A stretch of 57,237 bases of DNA. It comes from Chloroflexota bacterium. Lineage in GTDB: Bacteria; Chloroflexota; Dehalococcoidia; UBA2979. The notes beneath the pieces are model-generated. The model worked only from the letters and a program-made list of their open reading frames with translations. It searched no databases and had not been told where the DNA came from. The translations under genes were made by a program, and so were the position numbers. Positions 16,400-24,639 of the stretch are shown here, piece by piece. The DNA is taken from assembly GCA_009391845.1 (NCBI GenBank), contig QWJG01000005.1, positions 1 to 57,237 on the forward strand. The letters run 5' to 3'. Every line of letters begins with the position of its first letter. Positions within the stretch are counted from its first letter, which is position 1.

Positions 16400-17353
16400 T
16401 CAGGCAGACCGGCCATCGATCACCGGCGCCGGGCGAACCAGCGATCGATCGAAGAACCAGTTCAGCAGCCACGCGGGAACGAGCACCGCCGCGCCCGCGA
16501 CTCCGAAAGTGATCGCGTTGCGAGCCGGTGTCCAGGCGATCGCATCGATCAGCCGCGAATACTCGTCGGCGACGGCTGTTCCGTCTGACCCCACGAACGC
16601 GATCGCGAACTGCAGCAGCAGTGCCCCGAGGAACACGAGCCCCGCCGCGCCGACCATCGCCAGTCCCAGCGCGGTGAATCGCGAGAACCCGTTGCCCAGG
16701 AGCACGACGATGCCACCGAGGATGAGCGCCGCGATCGCGAGCGGGCGCAGCAGGTTGGTTGCGCGGTCATGGTTGGCCTGCGTCAGGCCGTCCATCACCC
16801 GCCGCGTGCCGCCCGGGGTGGAGAAAGTCGAGGTCTCAATCGGGGGCCCGTCCGGCACCTGGAGCGCCTCGATGCCCTGCTCGTAGATCGCCAGTCCCGC
16901 ACGTTCCAGCAGGGCGGCGCGCATCAATGCGCGATCGCCGCTGGCAGCCTCGGCGGCGGTCAGTTCGATCCCGGGGGTCAGAAAACCGGGGACCGCGACG
17001 CCGCCATTCTCGGTGGGCGTCGCTTCCGTGATCTCCGCCATGTGAAGGCGCAGCAGATCGTCCAGCGACGTCAGCACCGCCACGCCTTGCTCCTGCGCCG
17101 GAAGCGCGACGGTTCGATCGGTTGCCTGACTGGCGGAAAGCGTCGCGAGCCACAGCGCCGCCGCCAGCGTGAACGCGAGCCCGGCCAGCCAGGTAATGCC
17201 GGAACGCGCGGAGACCGTGGAACTCTCGAACTGCGACATGTCCATCGCCGGCGCGGGGGGCAGCCGCCCATAACTCCCTGAATCCGTAATCACCGGGGCG
17301 GGTGTATCGGCTTCGTCCGGGGATTGGGATGCGGAGCGATCGTCGGATGTCAC
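16400..17353 (-). CDS. Hypothetical multi-pass membrane protein
   Basis: 317 residues from GTG 17353, whose GTGA overlaps the stop of the RDD gene. A Ser/Asp/Pro-rich cytosolic tail (1-50) leads to a first helix at about 52-74, an extracytoplasmic domain of about 125 residues, then helices near 203-222, 227-255 and 279-301. I do not recognise the family. Coupling to the RDD protein suggests the two form a complex. Confidence 0.7.
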   Translation of the reverse strand: MTSDDRSASQSPDEADTPAPVITDSGSYGRLPPAPAMDMSQFESSTVSARSGITWLAGLAFTLAAALWLATLSASQATDRTVALPAQEQGVAVLTSLDDLLRLHMAEITEATPTENGGVAVPGFLTPGIELTAAEAASGDRALMRAALLERAGLAIYEQGIEALQVPDGPPIETSTFSTPGGTRRVMDGLTQANHDRATNLLRPLAIAALILGGIVVLLGNGFSRFTALGLAMVGAAGLVFLGALLLQFAIAFVGSDGTAVADEYSRLIDAIAWTPARNAITFGVAGAAVLVPAWLLNWFFDRSLVRPAPVIDGRSA

Positions 17354-17955
17354 GGGCGTTCCTCAACGGTGGTGCGCGCGATCAGATCATGGAACGGACG
17401 GCGGCCGACCGCGATTAGGATCGCCGATCCGAGGCCGGCGAGTCCGATCAGCAGCGCGGTCACGGCGAAGATCCAACTCAGCAAGCCCGCACCACCCAGG
17501 AAGGCGAGCGCGGCGAGCCAGAGCCAGACGGGCAGTCTCAGCGGGTGCGCGGCGAATCGCCCGATGCGGGCGCGCCGCCCGGCGTCGCCGAGGGTGCGAA
17601 TAGCGAGCCCGTGCCGCGACTGCCCCGGCGTCGCGCCGCTATCGATCGCGGCCGCGAGTAGCCAGGCGCTCCAGACCGGTGCTGGCGCGAGTACTAGCGC
17701 GGTGGCGATCGCCGTGTCCGTCGCACCGGCGTCGGTCGCGCCCCATGCCGTGCGCCAGAAGAGGTAAGCGACTGCCACGAGGAACGCGAACACGCTGCCG
17801 CCGGCCAGTCTCAGCAGATCCGAGACGGCAGCAGAGAAGCGATCGGACCGGCTCGCGCGTCGACCGGCACCCGACCGTTCCGAGGTCAACGGTCGCGCCT
17901 CGCCGACCCGGGAGGCAGCGTGACCATCGAGCGCGGAGGAGCCGGTGTTCACCAT
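17350..17955 (-). CDS. RDD-family membrane protein
   Basis: 201 residues from ATG 17955. This start is preferred over ATG 17967 because TATGAT lies 7 nt upstream, fitting a leaderless transcript. A polar N-terminus (to about 50) is followed by three to four membrane segments. SGATPGQSRHGLAIRTLGD and the closing RPFHDLIARTTV are RDD hallmarks (normally GQTxGKxxxGLRVV and RxxHDxxAxTxV). Function unknown; RDD proteins are sometimes ion or small-molecule transporters. Confidence 0.7.
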   Translation of the reverse strand: MVNTGSSALDGHAASRVGEARPLTSERSGAGRRASRSDRFSAAVSDLLRLAGGSVFAFLVAVAYLFWRTAWGATDAGATDTAIATALVLAPAPVWSAWLLAAAIDSGATPGQSRHGLAIRTLGDAGRRARIGRFAAHPLRLPVWLWLAALAFLGGAGLLSWIFAVTALLIGLAGLGSAILIAVGRRPFHDLIARTTVEERP

Positions 17956-17962
17956 GGCGTCG

Positions 17963-17968
17963 ATCATA
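17963..17968 (-). promoter_or_regulatory. Putative -10 element placing the RDD start on a leaderless mRNA
   Basis: TATGAT on the minus strand (5 of 6 matches to TATAAT) ends 7 nt before ATG 17955. No convincing -35 is seen. Confidence 0.4.
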
Positions 17969-18017
17969 GCGGTCGAGGCTGGTGCATCGAAGTCGGGCGC
18001 GCGCCGGGCCTTCGCCG

Positions 18018-18023
18018 TACGGT
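18018..18023 (+). promoter_or_regulatory. Putative -10 element of the metalloprotease-like gene
   Basis: TACGGT ends 6 nt before ATG 18030, with no Shine-Dalgarno in between, as expected of a leaderless transcript. No clear -35. Confidence 0.35.
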
Positions 18024-18029
18024 GGATCG

Positions 18030-19196
18030 ATGCGGAATCCGAGTCGTTGGCGCCGGTTCGTGGTCCCTGCAGCGCTCCTCCTCACCTTCCTTGCGAGCCT
18101 CGGAATCTTCGCGCTGCGTGATGCGCGGGCTGGCGACGCGTTCGATGTCGTCCGTTGGGAGCGGACCACGCTGGTCAACAAGTGGCTGTACGCGCTCGGT
18201 GCTCCGCTCCGTGACGACCTGAGCGACGACGAGGCGATCCGCCGCTACTTCAGCCTCGATGACCCGGCCTCCGAGGAAGCCGGCGAGCTGGAGAACACCG
18301 TCGAGGCGGTGATCGAAGGCCGGATCGATGCGGTCCTCGCGGATCTTGCGATCGAAGGTCGCTTCCCGATCCCCGCCTCCGTATTCCCACCGGTCGATGT
18401 CGAGCTGGCGAGTTCGCCGCGGGTCCTCATCATCTCGCCACGGGATCGGATCGAGCGCATCTCCGGCAACCTCCTTCGCCCCGATCTCACCGAGACCGAT
18501 GTAAACGAGATCGAGCAGCGGACCGAGCGGGATGAGTCACTGTCCGCGCTGGTCGTTGGGACGGGCGGCGTTGCGACCTACCCGGCGATTGTCGCGACTG
18601 GGCGCAGCTACCGGCGGACGGTTGAGACCTCGGCGCACGAGTGGGTGCACCACTACCTGTCGTTCTACCCACTCGGTCGCAACTACTTCGATTCAAGCGA
18701 CCTGCAGACGATCAATGAGACGGTCGCGGATGTGGTCGGCGACGAGGTCGCGGCGATCATCCTCGAACGCTGGGGCGATCCGACGATCGCCCCGCCGACC
18801 GCGACGGCGGAGCCGACGGCCACCCCCGAGGCGACCCCGGAGCCTGCGGCCACATCGGCGCCGGTCCTCGATCGCAACGAAGTATTGCGCGAGCTACGCC
18901 TCGAGGTGGATACGCTGCTGGCCGACGGTCGGATCGACGATGCCGAGGCACGGATGGAGCAGGTTCGGCTGGAGCTGTGCGACACCGGCTTCTGCCAGCG
19001 TCGGATCAATCAGGCCTACTTCGCCTGGTACGGAACCTACGCGGCGCGGCCTGACGCAACCGACCCGCTGGGCCCGCAGATCATTGCGCTGCGCGAGCAG
19101 AGCGGGTCGTTGGCGGCGTTCCTCAAGCGCGTGCGCGGGGCGGGATCGCGTGCCGACGTCGAAGCGCTGGCGGCGGAAGTGACGTCGAGCGAGTGA
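18030..19196 (+). CDS. Membrane-anchored putative zinc metalloprotease (HEWVHH)
   Basis: 388 residues. One N-terminal hydrophobic helix at about 9-29 anchors the protein. The motif SAHEWVHHYL (HExxH at 203-207) is a zinc-binding protease signature, and INETVADVVGDEVA about 22 residues later could supply the third ligand Glu, as in gluzincins. A Thr/Ala/Pro-rich linker at about 251-279 separates a helical C-terminal domain. The substrate is unknown. It diverges from the RDD/membrane pair. Confidence 0.7.
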   Translation: MRNPSRWRRFVVPAALLLTFLASLGIFALRDARAGDAFDVVRWERTTLVNKWLYALGAPLRDDLSDDEAIRRYFSLDDPASEEAGELENTVEAVIEGRIDAVLADLAIEGRFPIPASVFPPVDVELASSPRVLIISPRDRIERISGNLLRPDLTETDVNEIEQRTERDESLSALVVGTGGVATYPAIVATGRSYRRTVETSAHEWVHHYLSFYPLGRNYFDSSDLQTINETVADVVGDEVAAIILERWGDPTIAPPTATAEPTATPEATPEPAATSAPVLDRNEVLRELRLEVDTLLADGRIDDAEARMEQVRLELCDTGFCQRRINQAYFAWYGTYAARPDATDPLGPQIIALREQSGSLAAFLKRVRGAGSRADVEALAAEVTSSE

Positions 19197-19278
19197 CGGT
19201 GCGTGCGGACGATCCCGCGGTCGCGCGGGGCGGAGCTGAACCGGTGCCGCACCTTGCTGGCGCGGCGGTTGGTGACGG

Positions 19279-19446
19279 TTAGCGGGGCTTGACGCGGTTG
19301 AACATGGCGCGGACGCGAACGGATGCCTGCTCGAGGCGACCTCGCGAACGACGTTCAACCTTTACGCGCAGATCGCCGGGCCGATCACCACAGTGAACGA
19401 CGGGCGTCTCGCTCTTCAAGACTCGCTCTCGAACGTCTTGTGACAT
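19279..19446 (-). CDS. Possible small basic protein
   Basis: The stretch 19197-19532 holds no large gene. On the minus strand a 55-codon frame starts at ATG 19446 (GGGAG about 10 nt upstream) and is very basic at its end (VRVRAMFNRVKPR), with a CGDRPGDLRVKV middle. It lies 86 nt after the kinase gene on the same strand, so it could be co-transcribed. I recognise no family, and chance occurrence is quite possible. Nothing else stands out in this gap. Confidence 0.3.
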   Translation of the reverse strand: MSQDVRERVLKSETPVVHCGDRPGDLRVKVERRSRGRLEQASVRVRAMFNRVKPR

Positions 19447-19532
19447 CCTGAACAATCTCCCTGCGAGTGCCACTGTCGATCCACCGCGACTCAGGATCAA
19501 GTCGGCGAATCACCAATCCCGTCACAAGCGAC

Positions 19533-20618
19533 TCACGACTTGCCCCGCGAGGTGATGGCATCGTCGAACGCGGCTGCCGCACGCCGCACCAGCGATGGCA
19601 TCGCTTCGCGAGTACCGGTGTCCCAGATTGGCTCGTGGCGGAAGAAGATGACCGCCCACCCCCACTGGAGCAGCGACGCGGTGCGGAAGTCTCGGGCGGC
19701 GGCGTCCCGGTCGTAGTGGGCACCGTGGTGTCCGAGCGTCGCCAGGTAGTGATCGAGCAATTCGTCCTCGTGCTCACGCCGGTCCTCGACGGTGAGCGCT
19801 AGCACGAGGAAACGCGCGACATCGCGCATCGGCGCGTCGATCCGCGAGCCCTGCCAGTCGATCAGGACCGGGCGCGCGTCACCGGAGTTAGCGTTGCCGG
19901 AGTGTGGGAGCAGCACATTGTCGGGATGAACGTCACCGTGCGTTCGCGTTTGCGGTCCGGCCGAGAGCGCCGCGAAGTAGCCCGCCACCTCGTCGGCATA
20001 GCGCCGGGTCCGTTGGCGCACACGATCGTCGACGTGCTCGCTCAGGTACGGCCTGCCCGCTGCCGCGTGCTCCTCGACGAACGGGCGTAGTCGCGCGAAG
20101 TCCTCGGCCGCCTGCAGCGCGCCCGAGGTGGCCCATTCGCTCGCGTGGAGCCTGGCGAGTTCGTCGAGGACGGCCGCCGCTTCCTCAACAGCCACCTCAC
20201 GCATCAGCCCGCTCGACATACTCGCGCTCAGGTCTTCGAGGACGAGCACATGCGCGCCAGTGCGTTCCTCGTAAGCCGCCACGAAACTGCGAGGGACCGC
20301 GACTCCGCTTCTCGGCGCGATCGCCCGATAAAACTCCACCTCTGCCTCGTAGCCGCGCTGGAACGATGCGCGGGCGGTCGCGTCCGCCGACGACCGTTTC
20401 CAGATCAGCGGCGGCGCAAACCCGGTCGTCTCGTCCTGAACGCGCGGGACCACGCGAAGCAGCTCCGAGGTCAGCCCGCCGCCCTCGATCGGACGGAAGT
20501 CGATCGACTCGATCGCGGCACTGAACCCGTGCCGCGTGAAGACCGTCGCGAGCCACGCCGGGGTGAGCTGGTCCGGGCGCTCGGGGATCAGGCCGCCGGG
20601 TGGGTCGAGCGAGGGCAT
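19533..20618 (-). CDS. APH/ecdysteroid-kinase-like phosphotransferase
   Basis: 361 residues from ATG 20618, which overlaps the stop of the nucleotidyltransferase gene (ATGA). Protein-kinase-like fold of the APH/EcKL group: a Lys in APPLIWKRSS, HVLVLEDLS as the hinge, the catalytic loop THGDVHPDNVLL, and the Mg-binding LIDWQGSRI. Homologues phosphorylate aminoglycosides, choline or steroids; this branch (also called DUF1679-like) has few known substrates. Pairing with a nucleotidyltransferase is suggestive of small-molecule modification, but resistance should not be assumed. Confidence 0.8.
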   Translation of the reverse strand: MPSLDPPGGLIPERPDQLTPAWLATVFTRHGFSAAIESIDFRPIEGGGLTSELLRVVPRVQDETTGFAPPLIWKRSSADATARASFQRGYEAEVEFYRAIAPRSGVAVPRSFVAAYEERTGAHVLVLEDLSASMSSGLMREVAVEEAAAVLDELARLHASEWATSGALQAAEDFARLRPFVEEHAAAGRPYLSEHVDDRVRQRTRRYADEVAGYFAALSAGPQTRTHGDVHPDNVLLPHSGNANSGDARPVLIDWQGSRIDAPMRDVARFLVLALTVEDRREHEDELLDHYLATLGHHGAHYDRDAAARDFRTASLLQWGWAVIFFRHEPIWDTGTREAMPSLVRRAAAAFDDAITSRGKS

Positions 20619-21478
20619 CAGGCCCCGTCGAGGTCGATGCGTAGCTCCTCCAGATAGAACCGCCGCACCGCCGCCTCGGCCTCGGCCGGCCATTCGACGT
20701 CAAGGAGGCTCGCCGCCGCGGAGATCTCCGCGAACAGCGTGCGGGTCAGCCCGCGATAGCTCGCACGGACCGCGCTCTCGTTCGGCGGGATCGTCGCGAA
20801 TGCACGAGCGAGGTCGACGACGAGGGCATCGACGCGTTCCCGCTGATCCGGATCGAGGAACCGCTCGTTGTGGAGTTGCGGTCGGTAGGTGTGCTCCGGG
20901 TGCCGCTGCGCGAGCATCGCCGGCACCAGGAACTGGTAGACGATCATCAGCGCGTTGAGATGCAGCGAGCCCCATTCTTCCCGGCCGCTCAGCCGCGCCG
21001 GGAACGTGAAGCCAAACAGCAGCGTTGCGATCACCTCGCGGAGCCGGGTTGCGGCGTCCGAGCCCGGCACCGGCGCCAATCTGAAGTCGCTCGTGAGGCC
21101 ATCGAGGTCGAAGAGCACCCGCGGTACGACGGGCCGCGGTGGCCCCGCTACGCCGCTCGCCGGCTCGACGAACAGATCGAGGCGGACCCAATCATCCAGC
21201 GTCACCGCGAACATCCGCCGCGGCCCGAAGTTCAAGGTCAGGTAGCCGAATGGCTCGCGCACCTCGGTCAGCCACGCGCGTGCGCCATCGCAGAACGATT
21301 CGAAGTCCTCGGCTGGTACGGCGACGTGCAGGTCCACGTCCGACGAGCTGTCCGCGGTGCCGCGAGCGAACGAGCCTTCCAGCCACGCAGCGCGCACACG
21401 AGGATCGGCGCGGGCGTGGGCCTCGAGGTCGGCGATCAGTTGTTCGTGACGGGCGGTGTCGGTTGTCGTCGGGCGCAT
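20618..21478 (-). CDS. Pol-beta-type nucleotidyltransferase, ANT-like
   Basis: 286 residues from ATG 21478, with GAGGGG 5 nt upstream. The N-terminal nucleotidyltransferase signature is LEGSFARGTADSSSDVDLHV (GSxxxGxxxxxSDxD), with a third acidic residue likely in VRLDLFVE. The C-terminal half is helical, as in aminoglycoside adenylyltransferases. The substrate is unknown. It is first in a two-gene operon with the APH-like kinase and is preceded by a strong palindrome. Confidence 0.78.
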   Translation of the reverse strand: MRPTTTDTARHEQLIADLEAHARADPRVRAAWLEGSFARGTADSSSDVDLHVAVPAEDFESFCDGARAWLTEVREPFGYLTLNFGPRRMFAVTLDDWVRLDLFVEPASGVAGPPRPVVPRVLFDLDGLTSDFRLAPVPGSDAATRLREVIATLLFGFTFPARLSGREEWGSLHLNALMIVYQFLVPAMLAQRHPEHTYRPQLHNERFLDPDQRERVDALVVDLARAFATIPPNESAVRASYRGLTRTLFAEISAAASLLDVEWPAEAEAAVRRFYLEELRIDLDGA

Positions 21479-21488
21479 GGCAGCCCCT

Positions 21489-21520
21489 CGCCTACCTGTG
21501 ACGTACGTCACAAGTAGGCG
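21489..21520. promoter_or_regulatory. 32-bp near-perfect palindromic operator (CRP/FNR-like core)
   Basis: The two 16-nt halves pair at 15 of 16 positions about a centre at 21504/21505. The core TGTGACGTACGTCACA contains TGTGA-N6-TCACA, the CRP/FNR-type consensus. It lies directly downstream of an extended -10 (TGATACTGT, 21530-21522 on the minus strand), so it would cover the transcription start of the nucleotidyltransferase/kinase operon, a repressor position. No T-tract follows, so it is not a good terminator. Confidence 0.65.
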
Positions 21521-21521
21521 G

Positions 21522-21530
21522 ACAGTATCA
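21522..21530 (-). promoter_or_regulatory. Putative extended -10 of the nucleotidyltransferase operon
   Basis: TGATACTGT on the minus strand combines a TG extension with TACTGT. No recognisable -35 lies upstream. It abuts the palindrome at 21489-21520. Confidence 0.4.
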
Positions 21531-21579
21531 CAACGGCACGATCGCGGGCTCGAGCGACAACTCGGTCGGGCCCGCGCCG

Positions 21580-24500
21580 CTATTCGTCTTCGTTGCGGAC
21601 GATCACGAAGACCTGTGCCTGGGCCTCGCCGAAGATCGAGTCCTTCACCGTGACCCTGATCGTGTAGATGCCGTTGGCCAGCGCGCTGGTGTCCCAGGTC
21701 GCCAGCCGGCTATTCGCCACGCTGGTCGTCCGCCGTTCGATCGGTACCCACTCGGTGGGGGTGATGCCGGCGCCGACCTCGACCACGAAGTCCTGCAAGT
21801 CGAATGAACCTGCCGTCCCGATGATCTGGATCTCACCGCTGACCGCCGCCTCGGCGATCGGACTCTGAATCTCGACCACCGGTGCGAGGTCGTCGACGAT
21901 CCCGGTTTCGCCGTTGTTGACGTTGACCGCCACGTTGTACTCACGGATGCCGAGCTTGGCGTCCTGGAGCAGCACAAGGATGGTGTACGGCCCGTTCGGC
22001 ACGAACGTCGTGTCCCACTGCGCGAGCGGGCCGTTGGCGATTTGCCGCGTCGCGCTGATGAGTTGGACCCAGCTTGTGGGATTGCTCCCACGACCCCACT
22101 CAACGGAGTAGCTGAGGAAGTCCTCAGAACGGGCGGTTCCGCGAATCTGGACGGTGCCCTGAATCAGGTCGCTCTGTGCGGGGGAGGTGACCAGTACTGG
22201 TTGCGGGCCGGTGCTCTCCTGCTCACTCGGCGCCAGCAGGCTCAGTATGCCGCGTGACGCCGCCCAGGCCTGAAGCCCGCCGCCCCAGTCCTTGACCTCA
22301 TCCGGGGGCAACACCAGGCGGACGTCCTCCTTGACGAAGGTCGCCGGCGTGTTGTCCCGCGCGAGGAGGCCGGTCCGGGTGTCGATCTTCACGGTCTGCC
22401 ACCAGTCGTCCTCGAAGTCGGCAAGGTCCTCGTCGCTGCGGGGCAGCACGGACTCGCCGAACAACGACTTGTAGCGATTGATCTGCGGACAGATGTCGGA
22501 CGGGAGCTTGCCGGACGGCCAGCAGACCTCGCGCTCCACCACGCCCGGCGCGCGCGTAAACGGCGTCGGCGGCAGCTCGAGGTACGCCGACGCGAAGACC
22601 ATGTACTCCTTCCAGGAGCGCAGCGACGCGCCCGCGGAACTGATGCCGACCATCGGGTCGTTGTTCGCGTTGCCGATCCACGCGCCGGCGACGAGGTGCG
22701 GCGTGTAGCCGAGCGTCCACGTCTCACCGATCTCGCGCGAATCGTCGTATGGCTCCGAGGTGCCCGTCTTGGCGGCGGACGGGCGGCCGTCCGGCAGCGA
22801 GAGCGCGTGGCAGACGCCGTAGGTGAGGCACTGGTTGGTGCCGTCCGACAAGATCGAGGTGACCAGCGACGGGAACTCCGCGGCGACCACCCGGCGCTCC
22901 ACGGGCGCCTCGTACTTGTAGAGCGTTTCGCCCGCGGCATTCGTCACCTGGAGCAACGCGATTGGCTCCAGCGTGCGCTCGCCCGGGTCGATGTCCGACA
23001 CGACGACCTCCTGGCCGCGCATCACGCCATCGGCGGCGAGCACGCCGTAGGAGATCACCTGGTCGAACAGCGTGATTTCGCCGCCGCCCAGAGTCAGTGC
23101 TGGCCCATAGCCACCCTCGGTGTCCAGGGCGGTCTGTCCCATTTGCTTCAGCACGCTCACGGTGTTGTCGACGCCGGCGAACTCGATCGCCTTGATCGCG
23201 GTGATGTTGAGCGAGTTCCCCAGAGCGCTCGCGGCGGTCATCGGGCCCTGGAACGTCCCGATCGGGTCGCGCGGGGAGAAGGCGGCGCCGCTCCCTGCAT
23301 CGATGATTGTGTACGGCGCGTCAACGATGCCCGTACCGGTGCCCCAGCCCTGCATGAACGCCGTCATAAACGTGAACGGCTTGAGGGTCGATCCGGGAGA
23401 GTTGGGGGCGACGGCGTTGTCATTGCGGCCTTCGATGTCTTCGCGGAAGTAGTCGCGGCTGCCGACGTAGGTGAGGATCTGGCCCGTCTGGACGTCCATG
23501 CCCACGAGGGAGCCGTTGAACCCCCCCGCCGATTCGGCGCCCGCGACGATTTGCTCCTCGATGATCCGCTCTGCTTCGCGCTGGAGGTTCATGTCGATGG
23601 TGGTGATCACCTCGAGGCCGGCCGAGACGAGGGCCTTCTCCCCGAAACGGGCGCGCAGTTCGTCGGCGACGCGGCCGAGCACGAAGTGGGGCGCTTGGAT
23701 GTCGAAGCGGTTCGTCTTGAAGGTCAGCGACGAGCTGCGCGCGGCCTCCGCCGCGGCCGGTGTAATGGCGTCGGCGTCGACCATCAGATCGAGGACCTGG
23801 CTCTGGCGGATACGGGGCGCGCTACCGATCGCGAGCTGACCGGTGAGCGGATCGATGTGATCGAAGGGGTAGTACAGGGCTGGTGACTGCGGGATGCCAG
23901 CAAGCAACGAGGCCTCGGCGAGGTTGAGCTGGGCGGCGGATTTCCCGAAGTACCCCTGCGCCGCCGCTTCGATGCCGGTGTAAATGCCGCCGTACGAGAT
24001 CGAGTTCAGGTACCAACTCAGGATCTGGTCCTTGTCGTACTGCTTCGTCAGCTCGAGGGCGATCACGGTCTCGCGGATCTTGCGATCGACCGATCGTTCG
24101 GCGCGCTCGTCCAACGGGATGTAGACGTTCTTCGCGAGCTGCTGAGTAATCGAGGAACCGCCGGATCCCTCGAGGAACTCCCCGCCGTAGGGCGTGAGGT
24201 TCTCGATCGCCGCGCGCGCGAGGCCGCGGGTGTTGAGCCCGTTGTTCTCGTAGAAGGTTGGATCCTCCACGGACACGGTCGCGTCGATCAAGAACTGGGA
24301 GATCTCCTCGATCGGTACGGGACGGCGGAGCCCGGTGAACTCGTCGACGAATTCATAGAGCAGCTCGCCGTTGCGGTCGTAGATGCGGGCGCCACCGCTC
24401 GGCAGCGCCGCGATCAATTGCTCGGGCGGGACGACGGTGTCGGCGACCTCGTTGTAGCGGTTCATGCCGTATATCGCGGTACCGCCAGCGGTCGCGCCGC

Positions 24501-24639
24501 CAGCGAGGGCGATGAAGAGGAACACCCCTCCGAGGATGAACAGTAGCTTCGATCGGCCCTTGCTCCTCTTCGCGCTGGACTGCAGTTCGGCGCGGGCGCG
24601 GATGCGCCGCCGCATTGCGCTGTGACGGGCGCGGCTCAT
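21580..24639 (-). CDS. Class A penicillin-binding protein (PBP1) with two C-terminal Ig-like repeats
   Basis: 1019 residues. One helix at about 31-52, then a GT51 glycosyltransferase domain (VEDPTFY with Glu125; GGSSITQQLAKN at 160-171) and a transpeptidase domain: SxxK at Ser417-Lys420 in SPGSTLKP, SLN at 476-478 and KTGT at 624-627. It polymerises and cross-links peptidoglycan outside the membrane. The last 220 residues hold two repeats of about 95 residues, each with a VANxxLAxWDT-type and NGxYTI-type motif, an unusual appendage. Its start overlaps the stop of the upstream methyltransferase (ATGA). Confidence 0.93.
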   Translation of the reverse strand: MSRARHSAMRRRIRARAELQSSAKRSKGRSKLLFILGGVFLFIALAGGATAGGTAIYGMNRYNEVADTVVPPEQLIAALPSGGARIYDRNGELLYEFVDEFTGLRRPVPIEEISQFLIDATVSVEDPTFYENNGLNTRGLARAAIENLTPYGGEFLEGSGGSSITQQLAKNVYIPLDERAERSVDRKIRETVIALELTKQYDKDQILSWYLNSISYGGIYTGIEAAAQGYFGKSAAQLNLAEASLLAGIPQSPALYYPFDHIDPLTGQLAIGSAPRIRQSQVLDLMVDADAITPAAAEAARSSSLTFKTNRFDIQAPHFVLGRVADELRARFGEKALVSAGLEVITTIDMNLQREAERIIEEQIVAGAESAGGFNGSLVGMDVQTGQILTYVGSRDYFREDIEGRNDNAVAPNSPGSTLKPFTFMTAFMQGWGTGTGIVDAPYTIIDAGSGAAFSPRDPIGTFQGPMTAASALGNSLNITAIKAIEFAGVDNTVSVLKQMGQTALDTEGGYGPALTLGGGEITLFDQVISYGVLAADGVMRGQEVVVSDIDPGERTLEPIALLQVTNAAGETLYKYEAPVERRVVAAEFPSLVTSILSDGTNQCLTYGVCHALSLPDGRPSAAKTGTSEPYDDSREIGETWTLGYTPHLVAGAWIGNANNDPMVGISSAGASLRSWKEYMVFASAYLELPPTPFTRAPGVVEREVCWPSGKLPSDICPQINRYKSLFGESVLPRSDEDLADFEDDWWQTVKIDTRTGLLARDNTPATFVKEDVRLVLPPDEVKDWGGGLQAWAASRGILSLLAPSEQESTGPQPVLVTSPAQSDLIQGTVQIRGTARSEDFLSYSVEWGRGSNPTSWVQLISATRQIANGPLAQWDTTFVPNGPYTILVLLQDAKLGIREYNVAVNVNNGETGIVDDLAPVVEIQSPIAEAAVSGEIQIIGTAGSFDLQDFVVEVGAGITPTEWVPIERRTTSVANSRLATWDTSALANGIYTIRVTVKDSIFGEAQAQVFVIVRNEDE

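Noticed and set aside
15159..16886. 575-codon plus-strand open frame over mcl
   Set aside because: Antisense to a well-supported gene, no motifs, low-complexity composition.
19533..21478. Calling the APH/ANT-like pair aminoglycoside resistance genes
   Set aside because: Only superfamily motifs are seen; both families include many enzymes with other substrates.
21489..21520. The palindrome as a terminator for the PBP gene
   Set aside because: No T-run follows on either strand, it has no loop, and it sits against a -10 of the next operon.
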